Part shown: piece by piece, positions 42,741 to 55,037 of the stretch
How the letters are laid out: each line of letters begins with the position of its first letter
Position numbering within the stretch: position 1 is the stretch's first letter
From: Periplaneta americana
Taxonomy: Eukaryota > Arthropoda > Insecta > Blattodea > Blattidae
Assembly (NCBI RefSeq): GCF_040183065.1
Contig: NC_091120.1
Span: 172,891,988 to 172,955,987, forward strand
DNA length: 64,000 bases
Direction: 5' to 3'
Program-made: the position numbers and the translations under genes
Notes under the pieces: generated by a model
Told to the model about the DNA's origin: nothing
The model's database searches: none
The model's input: the letters and a program-made list of their open reading frames with translations, nothing else

Positions 42741-43255
42741 TTTTCAAAAGTAAGAGGTAAATTTAATTGTTCGTGCTTTCTTCATTTTCTACACAACCTT
42801 AAAAATTCTGGTACAGCATATTGCACAAGATGTAGGATTTTTCATCACCACCCATAGCCAGAACTTCATCGTAGATATGTGTCCACCATTTTGTTCTTGT
42901 ACAAGTAACAGCTTCTCTTCAATGATGTAGGCCTATAGTGTATACAGTAGCTCTGAGTTATATTCTGGAATATCTGTCACAGTGTGTGCGATGGAGCCAT
43001 TCACTTCATAAATAGTCACAGGTTTGCTCAAAAACACTCTTTCCTTCCTTCAGATAACCCCACAACTAATAATCTGCTGGGTTAATATCTGGCAATCTTG
43101 CAGGCCAAGTTACAGGAAAGTGCCTACTGATAACACGCCCACCAGAAGAATCGAGAATAAACGAACTCATTGTCATGTTGATGCAAAAAAGTCTCATTTC
43201 TTGTTAATACGCTAAGATTGTGTAGAAAATAGTGGTTACCTCTTACTTTTGAAAA
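42741..43255 (-). mobile_element. TIR transposon with DDE transposase remnant
   Basis: A perfect 20-bp inverted repeat TTTTCAAAAGTAAGAGGTAA at both ends. The - strand near 43130-43020 encodes HFPVTWPARLPDINPADY, stop, LWGYLKEGKSVF, the region around the second catalytic Asp (WPARSPDLNP.D..LWG) of Tc1/mariner-superfamily transposases. It is internally deleted. Confidence 0.8.
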
Positions 43256-44469
43256 ACCCTATATATTCAAAATATCCATAACGTTAATCTGCTTTTATGT
43301 TCATTAAATCATGTCATATATAGGTATAATATAATATAATTATTTAAGCATACTACGCAGAAAATTCCCCGATTAACAATTTCTTGATAGAACACCTCGT
43401 TATCTTCAGTACACAAATCTAGGCCTATAGAATGAACTTATTTATCAATACAATACATTCCAAAAGGTAATTACAACTTTACTTAATAAAATGATGTGCG
43501 AAAAGTCATTCTTTGTGTTGTCTGCTGTGTTTTACTTATGTTCATGCAAACTATATTTTATTGTACACAAATTATATTTAGTAAAAATAAATTAATCGTT
43601 TGATGATCAGGAAGAGATGTTTTAAGTATTTTACATCCCAACATGAGTTTGTTTATTATATAAAGCACGACAGAATATGCCCTCTAAACTTAATATCTAC
43701 CCAGTGTCGAGTACCAATGAAACGAAATTTGGTTAACATCATAATTAAAATTTAGACGTCTACAAATAACATTCTTCAATACAACTCAGTTGTCTTTTCT
43801 CTTATCTGCTATCATGAGCTGTTAATTTATCTTAAATTTTGCATTTGGATGAAAGTAATGATAAACATATGTAATGTTACAGTGTGATTCATTGTTCTGT
43901 GTGTTAACAATTGTTGCAAAATGGTCAGTTCACCAGGTAAATTCACGTGAAATGGAACGTTTTGTTAAGACATTCACTTTCCTGTATTGTGATTTATTAT
44001 TTGAATATATTCTTGTTTCGAAAACTCGTGTGCATTTTCATTAAAGAAATATTTTCCTAACAAATATTTGAATTTCCTTTTTCAGGTTTGCAGGTAGCCT
44101 TCTGTAAGTGGGCACACAATCGATAAACAAAGATATTTAACTCGTTTTATAACGATTGTATTAAACCTGTGCAGAACATCAACCTAAGTGCCTGTATGTG
44201 CGTATTTCCATGTTGTCCTTCCAAAAAGTTGTGCTTCATGTCTAAGAAAAACGAATAAGGTATTTATATTTGCTTTATTATAAAGATCTTGACAAAACAG
44301 TGTTAAGTTTCAGCCATACCTTTGTTTGTCTTTTGTTTGTTTTTTTTTTTTTTTTTAAGTTGATCATTCAAAATGTCTTAAGGAATTCATACATTTGATA
44401 ACAATTAAAATTTTTATTACAAGAACAAAAAAGTAACATTGAATCAGTTATTATTTTAATAAATGCTCA
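43256..44469. other. Intergenic, nothing recognised
   Basis: AT-rich sequence; an 18-nt poly-T run at about 44340. Confidence 0.5.
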
Positions 44470-44710
44470 CAGGATGCCCTTCTACCTCGTTCTCTCAACA
44501 TGGCCATACCTAATCAGGTTCATTTCGGTTATTCAGTCAAATAGTATGTTCAGCTTTTATTTCTTATTTTGCCTAGTCGTGATATTCTCAGGCTTCTCCT
44601 CAACCTATCCATTTTTACAGTGTTAATTCTCTTATTTTCTCTTTCTGTCAAAGTCCAATGTTCACTTCCATAACTAAGAATACCTTCTACAGTAATTGAG
44701 GATATTCACA
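44470..44710 (-). mobile_element. LINE C-terminal fragment, decayed
   Basis: The - strand resembles the ...YGSEHWTL.ERENK...LRRSLRI...K region of non-LTR elements, with stops. Boundaries and family are uncertain. A 10-bp hairpin (ATCAAGAGGG/CCCTCTTGAT) lies downstream at about 44760. Confidence 0.5.
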
Positions 44711-45292
44711 ACTGAAAAGAAGTACTGTAGGGCAGACTCAGTAAACTCCTATATACCCATCAAGAGGGCTAGTACCCCTCTTGATACCCATGTCTGAAAG
44801 ACAGATGAGGTCTTGTTGAAAAGGAAAGTATTTAAATACTGGTAACAAAAGAAATACAATTAATTTTAATAGAAAAATGATTGCATCAATTATAACTAGG
44901 CCTACATAAATATGACTATTATCTACTATTATTTTAATATTCAACGATTATCTGTTCTGAATTCATACAGTTCCTAAGTGTCTTATGTATTCTATTAACT
45001 TGCTCAGTTCTTTGCTAAGGAAATGAATACAGTATATGTGCTTCACGTCTAATATAGAGACGTATATTCACATATGAACAAAAGCTCTTTAACTTTCTTG
45101 GTCACACGCACGCACACACACACATACAGAGGAAATAAAATCACTTTTTTTTCTTGTATGGAAGAGGGACCTGAAGTCAGGCTTATTGTGCTCACCACTC
45201 CTTTCTGTAAATGATTGGGTAGCCGAATGGCTGTGATCTTGTACATGTACAGCATGCTGCACCATGAACGTAACCAGGGCTATGGTATATAT

Positions 45293-46790
45293 GATGATGA
45301 TCATCATCACCCATTCAAGTAGCCTAGTGGCCTGTTACGGTCTCCTTTTATCTTTTTAAGGGTCAACGCAAGGATCTTTTCCCTCAAGGTGTGTATCTGA
45401 GTATTTGTCTAGACCAGGCCTGCACAAGGTTTGCGCTCTCCGAGCTGGCTCACAGCTCATGAGCGGAATGCAGATATTAGCTGCGCTCTGTATAAGGGTG
45501 GACTGGAAGAAGGGGTGATCTCGTACAAAATAAACACAAAAGGAAATACTATTACGAGTGTTTATGAAATGAATTCCCGTTCAGTGTTTGCAAAACTATC
45601 TTGGACTATTATTAATTAATAAAGAAATATTTATTTTATAGAAATAATAGAAATTCTATAGCTGCTTAAATGTACAATATCATTTTGTTATATTTTTATT
45701 TATCAGTACATCAAAACGAGGTTTTATGCTGTTGGCAGCTGAAAGGAACAGTAGCCTACTGATCGTAATGAAACATCAGTTACAGATGTTCGATGCCTGC
45801 CTTTATTAAAGTTGATTATAGAAAACAGTTGCTCATAAAAATATAAATGTTGAGCCAAACATAGCAATCATTTTCACAGCCAGCCTGTGTAGTCGTGGAT
45901 TTTATTGTTAATGTTTAGTCTTGTAAAACTCAACCAGGCTAGTAGTATTATTCAAACGATGTTTAGCCCTTAGTTCACATTGAAGATCAATGAATTCGAG
46001 CTGTATATCGTTAAATGTCATGTTCCGTCTTTTAGATTCCTCCATAATGTACTGTAGCAGTAGGTAAGCAACATGAAACAGTTACTGAAAATAGGCCTAC
46101 ACACTGCACTCCACTAGATAGCTGAATGGTCATTTCCCTCTCCTCTACCTATAGCAAGTCTATGTCATTCTGATATTATCTTCCTCTCCATTTCGGCAAG
46201 CAGTAAACACAGCTCTCCCGCTCCGAAGGAGCGCGCATGCTCATTGAGCGGTTTGTGCAGGTATGGTCTAGGCAATGTGGAATGGTCCATCCTGTTGACA
46301 GGCTGGAGCCAATTCTGTCTGTAATTGTTGAGGTGTTCGTGAATGTGAGTTACGTTTAATTCCTTTGTTATCAAGTATTTTCTTTTATGATCTGAGAGAC
46401 TGTATCTGACACTTCTTAAAAATTTCATTTCAGCTATTGTTAGGTGTTGTAGGATATATCTTCAATTCAGGTCGTCCAAACCTCACAGACATACGTAAGT
46501 ATGGGTCTTGCCAACACTTTATATGCTTTCAGTCTGGTATGTTTTTGTACTTTATTTGTTGTTAAAACTTGATTAATGACTCTAAAGACATTGTTAAAAT
46601 TTTAAATTTTCTGTGATATGTCTTGTTGAGCTTGGTACGTTAAATGGTAACCTAAATATTTCAAAAAGTTTACTTGTTCAAAAATCGAATTCCCAATACA
46701 AATTTTACTTCTGAGTGGCATTTTACCTTGAAAAGCCATTTGTACAATCTTGCAACTTTTCTCGCAACTTGCTGATATGGATTTCATTTA
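45293..46790 (-). mobile_element. LINE 3' region split by a hAT element
   Basis: The - strand from 46787 encodes KICIGNSIFEQVNFLKYLGY, then RVINQVLTTNKVQKHTRLKA, LARPILTY and, after decay, LNNYRQNWLQPVNRMDHSTL. The coding sense resumes beyond the hAT insertion as KRSLR.PLKRWKETVTGHL at 45414-45310 and ends in GAT repeats. Confidence 0.82.
45415..46265. mobile_element. hAT element inserted in a LINE (851 bp)
   Basis: Ends CAGGCCTGCACAA and (complemented) CATACCTGCACAA; the 8-bp duplication is GTCTAGAC / GTCTAGGC (45407-45414, 46266-46273). Subterminal GCTCTCCGAGC / GCTCCTTCGGAGC motifs are present. No transposase was recognised. Confidence 0.83.
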
Positions 46791-47564
46791 TGGACGAATG
46801 AAAGGCAATGGAAGGAAAGTTGCAATGTTTAATCAGTCAAAATATCATTTAGGATGCCAACAAGCTTATACCATGTTTATGAAAAATCACCAACATTTGC
46901 AGGAACAGATCATCTGCAACCAAACTTCAAAAGGATGACCTTGAGCTCGATTCTAGCTGATTGCACTAACATATCTAGGCTTGTAACTACCAAACAATGT
47001 TTTCAGACATAGGTTCCTATATAAAAGTTGTTCATAATTGTTTCTTCTATCATCCCGAAGAGTTTGTAACATAGTCACTGAATCATTCTGCATGTTAATG
47101 TGTGTACTTTTGTATCAGTACTTTCTTATTTAAAATGGAACATTTTATTTTGTGATTTATTTTCAGTTTTCTTAATTTTTAACATGCCGATTTTTTTTTA
47201 TAAAATGGCTCAGTTTTTAAGTAAAAATTAAGAAACATCCCAGTTTTTGGAAAACCATGATGGGAATCCTAACCTACAGGTCTGTACGACCATTCAATTT
47301 GTAATCGCGAGTTCCACAACACTGAAGTGATAATAGACATGTGCGATATACTTTGAATGAGTCATAGTAAAATTTTGTTGTGAGCTGAGACTAATTTTTT
47401 AATGTTGCTTCATATGAAGAGAAAATATATTGTACGTCCTTCTTTAGTTACTACTCTTATCAGTACAAATGATAGATATTCAAGTTTAAAAGAGTCACAC
47501 AACAATGACAAGAAATGACTGAATAAATAATTACTCATTAGTTATTTCAAGATTATTGTCGACT

Positions 47565-48020
47565 GTAAAGATGATTTCGGAGCAGAAATATGGATCTCCT
47601 CAAAGCTGCAAGAACGATGTCATCAATTGCCTTCCTCTTTAGATTGAAATGTTCCCAGGTTTGGAAGAAGAAGCCAGGAATAGTTCCGCATGCTCCAACC
47701 ATAAGACTTATTACTTCAATTTGTTAAGGTCATATTTTTCCATAAAATATGGAATAGTACATACATATCTTTAGGTTGGCTCTTTTGTTTTTCAAATCTA
47801 ATGGTGGGATCGATGATGTAACCATTGTTGCTATTTGGTGGGATGACGATTATGTCTATTCTTCTTGTACTGCCATTGTCCGCCAGTCCGTGTACATCTT
47901 CAAAGACTTTATAACTAATTGACCTAAACTGTTTGGCGATTATCGAACGAATTCCATGGTGTCGTGAGTTACTTAGTGCTTCATTAAATATATTAAAAAC
48001 TTTAACATTGCAACGTCCGT
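47565..48020 (-). mobile_element. LINE C-terminal endonuclease fragment, R2-like
   Basis: The - strand reads NIFNEALSNSRHHGIRSIIA, then RRIDIIVIPPNSNNGYIIDP, TIRFEKQKSQP and GACGTIPGFFFQTWEHFNLK. A RR.DIIVI....N.GYI.DPTIRFE block followed by GA.GTIP.FF is what I know from the restriction-like endonuclease end of R2-related and other early-branching LINEs. One or two frameshifts are present. Confidence 0.7.
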
Positions 48021-49204
48021 AAAGGTCTTAATAAGATTGGTTTTATTAGTATTTTGCAGCCTTTTAGAGATGCAATTAAGCTTTTTACTAGGGAACAGAC
48101 ATTTCCCTTTTTATCTAAATATTTATGTTATTATTTTGCTCCTGTTTTTAGATTATTTTTATCTTTATTGGTTTGGTTTGTACCATGCAGACAAGAGCTC
48201 AGGACATGTGCAATACCAATGTAGTTTCATTTCCGAAGCTGGTACAGTATTCTACATGCCAGTATATCTCTAATACAGTGCCGAATTTTTTAATTTCTTT
48301 TTGTTTTAGGAATTGTTGTTCAAATGGAGCAGCTACGTTAGTCTTGAAAGCTATGCATTAAATTCTTTTGTAATATTTGTAATGTAAAATGCTCTTCTTT
48401 ACTTCAGGTATGTCTGTGTTTCTAAAGCCGTGACAAGTAAGAGGAAAGGAGAAGTGAATCACATTCTAAACAGTGAAGAACAGTAAGTAAAGACTTCAGC
48501 TTTTATTATAAGTCAGTTTAGAGAGTGAGACTAAACAACAAATAAACATACTGTAAGTACAAGCAATGGTGTCAATGAAGTCTGTTTGATATGCTCAGAG
48601 GACTGCCAATAAAATAATTACAGGATTTACACAACCGTTCCTTTGAAAGAACTTCGCATTTACAGCGTCTTCTAGTAAAACATCATCAACCACAAAACTT
48701 CCAAGATTTACTGTTCATATACTTTACAACAGCCACAAAAGTTTTTTTTCTTTTTTGTTTGTTTTTTTTTCTCCCATGACATTCAACATTTGAAATTATA
48801 TTGTGAATACATATTATATTTGATATAGGAAATCACTTCAAATAACAAAAAACTGTACAGACAAAATTGCAATAATAAAATATAACCATATTATTTATTA
48901 CTATATATTACTTATGAAAGTCATTATTTACTTCTTGCATAACAGTAAAATAACCAGGAGAAAGGGATGTCTAGTTTTTTTATGAACACATAAAATACAT
49001 ATTATATACAATATAAATGCAAAGAAGCTTCTTACAATTAAAAAAATGTAGTTTTCATAAAAATATAAACTTATCTGTATCTGCATCTGTGGATCCCAAA
49101 CATATTATGGCTTGTCTTTTAAAAAATTACTAGGCTCACTTAAAAAAATATAGCTACTTTCCCACGCAATGTTATTTGCCTTTTCCATTTCATACAAAAG
49201 TATG
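48021..49204. other. Intergenic, nothing recognised
   Basis: Includes an exon-like stretch at 48408-48482 that I rejected (see below). Otherwise AT-rich. Confidence 0.5.
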
Positions 49205-49330
49205 TACGTTTGGTCAGCAGTCCGAAGACTGGTTGGAACCTTATAAGTGACACTAATAAGGCATCACTCATGAGGCAATTAAGCCAGGAGATAATGGTGT
49301 AGAGTGGCCAGTTCCTTCCCCTCTAATACA
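49205..49330 (-). repeat. Dispersed repeat, copy 1
   Basis: GGTCAGCAGTCCGAAGACTG ... CATGAGGCAATTAAGCCAGG ... TGGCCAGTTCCTTCCCCTC. It recurs in the same orientation at 52675-52790. Probably a LINE or SINE 3' end; orientation was inferred from the TTG-rich side of the second copy. Confidence 0.7.
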
Positions 49331-49353
49331 ACAGTATGGTAATTAAATTATTA

Positions 49354-50132
49354 CAGTAAAATACCAGTATAACAAAATCCTAGGGATCTCTGAAATAATT
49401 ATTTCATTATAGTGAAATTTCGTTATCATATCAAAATAATATATTATTTCTCTAAAGAAAAAGCACATTTGTTCATTTATGCCGTAAATTTCGCATATTT
49501 TGCATGTAGATCTGGAAAATATCCTTAAATAAAATAAAAGCTGAACTTGCATTGTATTTTAAAAGAAAAGGTGTAAAGAAAGGCAAAGGAAAAGTACAAA
49601 ACCAAGTTCCATGAAGCACATCTAGGACAAGAGGTGCAATATTCTGAGATTAGTAAGCTGTGATTGGAGGCACCATGTTGAGAGATTAGTGAGCTGCGAT
49701 TGGTATATGAAAACTGAATGAGGAGAACAAGAGAATAGTTGTCTATAAAAAATAACACAAAATTCATAAACATCTGCATCATAGTACATACATACTGCAT
49801 TAGCTAGATATTTTAATGATCACGTGACCACTATGCAATTGCAATATTATCATAATATAAAATATGTCCCTAGTTGCTAACGAATTGTACACTTTATTAA
49901 AAATATTTTTCGTTCAAAATGTAATTTTTTAGGCTACCGCGGAACAAAATTTTTATTTCGTTATACCGATCCTGATTTTTTTTTTTTTTTTTTTTTTTTT
50001 CGTAAAAACGAAATTCGTTAAAATGAAATATTTTAACATTGAATTATACGGGAAAGAGGCAAGAGACAAAAAATTAATTTCGTATGGTAATACTATATTG
50101 TTGTAATGGCATTCATTATAAGATATTTACTG
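49354..50132. mobile_element. Possible pogo/Tigger-like element
   Basis: TA|CAGTAAAATACCAGTATAAC on the left and the diverged complement CATTATAAGATATTTACTG|TA on the right. There is a poly-T run at about 49977-50000 inside. No transposase was recognised. Confidence 0.5.
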
Positions 50133-50134
50133 TA

Positions 50135-51318
50135 TTACGTCGAATTTTTTAATTTATTCCACATATTTAATCCATTTTTTTTATTTTGTTTCCTACATTC
50201 ATATTATTAAAAATGGCAACAGAATTCATGCAATGAATATAAAATGAAATATTGCGTGAACGTCATACCTGCATTAACATTTTAAAATTGCTTCCTTTAA
50301 CTTCGTAATATTGTCCTTCATTTTCCCTATTGTTGGGGATCCACTGGTACATAGACTTACGTAATACAATAGTCACATTGTATCTGTCTCTTTCGACCTT
50401 TACTCTCCCAAGAGTTCAATGAAGTGGAATACTGTTGTCAACAGTGTGTACCATAGCTGATCTGGAGGTATGTCAATTTGCCGAAATGCTTCAATGAAGT
50501 ATTTTTTTTATCCCCTCAGTGTTATTGCAAGTTACAGTTTTGTAAAATGATAAGTTAACTTTGAAAGTAAAACTGACAGATATGAAAAATAATTTTGCAC
50601 AGGCTACTACAGGTACAATCTTGAGGAAAGTAATGATGCAGTCCAATGACACAGATAAAATGCGCCTGCATTACAAAATACCGGTAATGAAAAACAAAAG
50701 TTTTAACAGATCTGCTTTAGGCAGTAGCTTTCAAATCTCCTTTGATTACATAGCAATCTTATTTCTCTCAGAGAAACATCCAGTTTAACAATCATTTAGG
50801 CCTCACTGTAAGAAAGTTCTTAGATCTTTTAAATTACTTTATTCTTAAAATAATACACTCCGTAGAATTAAGGAGAAAACAGTAAAATAATATCACTTTT
50901 TAAAAACTGCTGCATTGTCGTACATTATGACGATAAAAAAATAATTTATTTTATTTTAAAAATCATAATCTTCATCATTAGTAGCCATCATTTTACTATA
51001 AACTACGCTTCTTAGTTACATGCTTTTCTGGTCAATCAATGAATCCTTTAACTTAGAATTAACCAGGTCTCTTTCAAGAAAGATACGTATATATGTGAAA
51101 TACTCAGGTCTAGTCGCAGTTTTGTTCAGTTCACTGTGGAACTGAAAAGCTAGAGCAATTGGTAACTTCAACAAGTCTAACCTGTATGTTATTAATATCG
51201 TACCCAACTAGTTCGTTCTGTGAATAAGTAGGCTGCTTGAAAAACTGCATCGCCAAACAAGTTTTCACAAACGAGAATCAGATTATTATAAGTGCATTTG
51301 ATCTTGATATCGTGATTA
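50135..51318. other. Intergenic, nothing recognised
   Basis: AT-rich sequence with short open frames only. Confidence 0.5.
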
Positions 51319-52221
51319 CACCGGGCGTGTTCTTAAAGTAAGTTCCATTTTCAATTATTGCCATTACATCACTGCAATCGTTATTTTGCGCATGCGTGTT
51401 TTCTTCTTCAGTCCTCAGCCAAGTTGTGCATGCAGTTTCAGAGCTTCAGTCCGTGTGTGTGATTAGTTGTGATAAGTTGAAAGGTTTAAAGTGATCGAGC
51501 ACCCCGCCGACAGTGAGATGCGTCTGTTATCCGTTTCTTGAATGTGAGAAACATCAAACCAGCTGACATTCATCGTCAACTTTGTGAGGTGTATGGTGAT
51601 GATGCCATTAGTGATGGAATGGTCAGGAGATGGGTTAGGAAGTTCAACGAGGGCCGCGTCTCTGTGCATGACGAGCAGAGTACCGGTCGGCCATCTTTGA
51701 TCAATGACGATTTGGTGCATGCTGTCGATGAAAAAATTCATGAGGACAGGAATAAATTGACCAATCCCCCCTACAGCCCGGATTTGACTCCGAGTGACTT
51801 TCATCTCTTCCTGCACCTCAAGAAGTTTCTCGGTGGTCAACGTTTTGATGTGACGGCACCTAAAATCTCATCTCGAAATTTGGCTAGGAACAAATTGACC
51901 ACCCCCCCTACAGCCCAGATTTGGCTCCGAGTGACTTTAATCTCTTCCTGCATCTCAAGAAGTTCCTCGGTGGTCAACATTTTGATGGTGACAATGAAAT
52001 GAAAACAGCAGTGCGGGAGTGGTTCGCATCGCAGGAGGGCGAATTCTACAATAAGGGGATAGAAAGACTTTGCCACGACTCGATAAATGCCTCAATAATG
52101 GTGGAGATTATGTTGAGAAGTAATTGAAGTATGGGGAATACCATGCAACAAAAATTGTTTGTAAATATCTTCCCGTTTACTTACTACACCCTTTTGGAAC
52201 TTACTTTAAGAACACGCCTCG
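51319..52221 (+). mobile_element. mariner element, internally deleted and partly duplicated
   Basis: The ends share GGCGTGTTCTTAAAGTAAGT as inverted repeats with TA on both sides (51317-51318, 52222-52223). The transposase reads LNVRNIKPADIHRQLCEVYG, MVRRWVRKFNEGRVSVHDEQ and STGRPSL (DNA-binding part). It then jumps at DEKIHEDR to PPYSPDLTPSDFHLFLHLKK (around the second catalytic Asp). The latter block is present twice (about 51753-51843 and 51888-51985). The first catalytic Asp region is missing. Confidence 0.9.
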
Positions 52222-52674
52222 TATGTTATCATATAACAGAGTTTCAATTGTAATCCATATTTATTAACACTCTTGTTGCATTTAAATAAAATATCTCGTA
52301 TCATTATTTAGTACCACAATTCTGATTGCTGTTTACTTGTGTTGCATTCCGAAGCAACTATGTTGGCAAAACGTGTATTTAGATACGAAATTAACAGCAC
52401 AGGTATTAAAATTATAAGTATCCCTTGAATAAGCCATGGAAGTGCATAGAGGGCAGGGACTCTCAGTACTAGGAGGTGAGGGATTAGCTTCCCCAGGAAA
52501 GAACCCTAAGAGGCTGAGTGAGTACTGTAGCCATTCTAGAATATGGCGAAGAGAACGGTCTCTTGCCTTTACCCAGGATTGAATACATACCCTTGGAAAT
52601 GATAACCAAAGTTTAACACTAATTTTTCCATAAGAAATATATTGAGAAAATGAAATATCACTTTGATTGTTTGT

Positions 52675-52790
52675 TGTTGTTTAGTCAACTGTCCGAAGAC
52701 AGGTTGGAACATCATAAATGACGTCATGAGGCAACTAAGCCAGGATATAATTGGGTACAGTGGCAAGTTACTTTTCCCCTCCATTGCTTA
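52675..52790 (-). repeat. Dispersed repeat, copy 2
   Basis: GTCAACTGTCCGAAGACAGG ... GTCATGAGGCAACTAAGCCA ... TTTTCCCCTCCA, matching 49205-49330, preceded by GTTTGTTGTTGTTT. Confidence 0.7.
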
Positions 52791-53048
52791 CATCACTGAC
52801 TAGTAACATATTACACTAATCAGACTTCAGATGTACAGTACATAAAAAATTTGTTCTTCCTCTGATACACATAGTCAAGTCAGATGTATCACTGGTCAGC
52901 AAGGGTTTTGCTGACTATAAACTAAACAGTGTTTCTTGTCAAGTTTTCCTCGCTGATTACGAATATGAAATTAATTTTTGCCTATGACGTTAGAATTTTC
53001 CACAAATCTTATATTTTCGTTTTATGTAAAAAATGTACTGTCACTTCC

Positions 53049-53508
53049 CATAACTATGGTCCTGGAACACAACTATGGTCCACGATACAACCATTCAAAG
53101 AACATTGTAGAAGTTGTTGTTGTTTTCTAATGCCAGGCATTTGACAATAAAGTCATTTGACCTCTTGCACTCCAATATTTTTCAAAGATATTATCATGGT
53201 CAGCCACTGAAGCACAGATTTTGAGGTGTTCCGAATCCATTTCTTGGTTTGAGTTGCACAATGGGCAGTTAGGGGACTGATATATTCCAATTATATGCAA
53301 ATGTTTGGCCAAACAGTCATGGCCTGTTGCCAATCTAAATGCAGCTACAGACGATTTTCACATTGTAGAAGTAACATAGACCATTTGTAGTAGCTGCAGT
53401 GACTTGACTTCAAACTACAGTACAGCAAAAATATAGATAAACGAGGTACTACGTTATGGAGTACAAAATTTGAATGGGCCATAGTTGTGTTCCAAGACCA
53501 TAGTTATG
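53049..53508. mobile_element. MITE interrupted by a LINE
   Basis: About 33-bp inverted repeats (CATAACTATGGTCCTGGAAC... and its complement at the right end). AACTATGGTCC also occurs twice within the left repeat. Without the LINE the element is about 200 bp. Confidence 0.75.
53114..53359 (-). mobile_element. RNase H-type LINE 3' end, copy 1
   Basis: The - strand encodes ATGHDCLAKHLHIIGIYQSP, NCPLCNSNQEMDSEHLKICA, then ends in GGCATTAGAAAACAACAAC. The exact 12-bp duplication is ACATTGTAGAAG (53102-53113, 53360-53371). It is nested in the 53049-53508 MITE. Confidence 0.9.
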
Positions 53509-53509
53509 A

Positions 53510-55035
53510 GTAATTATTTTGTAAATTTTGGAACTTCGTATAACTTAAAATATTTTCCTTTAGTCTTTTAAACTCATCAGTCATCACAGAAAGAATAACA
53601 CCTTGAAAAGTTCCAATGACCCTCACCTGTATACTTGGGATGAGGCTTCTTTTGTTGCATTTCCCCTTATTTTAGACTTATTGAAAAGTCGAAGATGAAA
53701 TGTCTGAGCCTCTATTGTCCTTAAATATTATGTGTAGATATCATAAAATGTGCCAAATTACTGTCCGAGCCGGATTATATCAGGTAAGTTTATGCATTAA
53801 TTTATAAGATCCAAAATATTTTGTTAGAAAAAGAACCAATCACAAACAGTCTGCTAATTCCCGCCCTTTTCAAGAACCAATCACATTCAATGAAGGATGT
53901 AACAGCCATCCATGACAATCACTTCTTGTCTTTGTTGTGCTTGCTGAAGTGTGTGGTGTCAGCACTACTACAATGAAGAGACTGAATTTTTCACAGTTAC
54001 TGTACATATCACTAGAAAACAATGGCTGTGAAAAGGAAAATGCTTTCTCTCGCGGAAAAAGTTAAAAAAATTCAAATGCTGAGATATCCGAGATGGCGAG
54101 GAAGACTTGACTGGCACCCAGCTTCCCCTTATGTTCTCCATTTTTTGTACAGTACTGTCCATAATTTACTTACTGCAATTTTTTTGCAAATAAATTGCAT
54201 TTTTCAAAAGTATTCAAACATTTTTAAATAAAGGTAGCAAACCCCTATTTAGCGTCAACTCCTATTTAAAGTTAATTATTCCATGTCCCCAGAAAAACGT
54301 TAAATCACTGAAAAAACACTTTCATCATAAGTAATGGTAATTAATGGACACGTATTTCTCAGACTTGATTGACATTAAGTTTTCTCAAGGTCCAAGATAG
54401 TCTAGTTAGCATGTGAATTATGTTTTGTATTCCTAGCAATAATATTATTATACAATACCAAAACTAAGGAGGAAAAAGTAGGCCTATATATAAATAAAAA
54501 CAAAAACATATTCGTATTACTTTTATTACAAGCTGTAAGTGAATAAATTCAAGCAGTTGTCTAAAATGCAAAGATGCCTCTATGAAAATAAAATATATTT
54601 TATTACATAGCATGTAACCCAACTCAGTAATTGCTGCATAACTATTCAGTATGAGTGTGAAATAGGTAACTTATAGAATAGTAAGTCTTAATAAAAACAG
54701 CAGATAATAAATATATAAACAAACCTTTATATATTTACAAATAAAGCTAACTTTATGACTAATCACATACTTTTTGTATTTTAGGCTTCATCAAATATGG
54801 AGGTATAATCAGCTCACTACAGACGAAATTTGTCTTCATAATACAGTATTTACAAGAGTATAATTCCATCAGAGCAAATAACTGTAGGAGATTTTTGGAG
54901 GTTATGCCGATACCTCAGTATTCAGGTATGAAAGAGAGAACACATAAGGCATTATGGATGCAAGATTTAATATAGTATAGTCACTTAGTCAAAATCCTGT
55001 TGTTTGTTTATTTTCTTGACTCAAATTAATGGATA
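53510..55035. other. Intergenic with a possible transposase N-terminus
   Basis: At 54022 the + strand encodes MAVKRKMLSLAEKVKKIQML, similar to the start of CENP-B/jerky-type DNA-binding domains, and then loses similarity. No ends were found; the rest is unrecognised. Confidence 0.4.
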
Positions 55036-55037
55036 TA

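Noticed and set aside
48408..48486. Candidate final ANKLE2 exon (acceptor CTTCAG, open frame YVCVSK...NSEEQ then TAA, phase matching exon e)
   Set aside because: The exon at 22229 gives a better family match (WPTPA...YSP tail) in the correct phase and is 26 kb closer. This one shows no similarity and needs a 32-kb intron.
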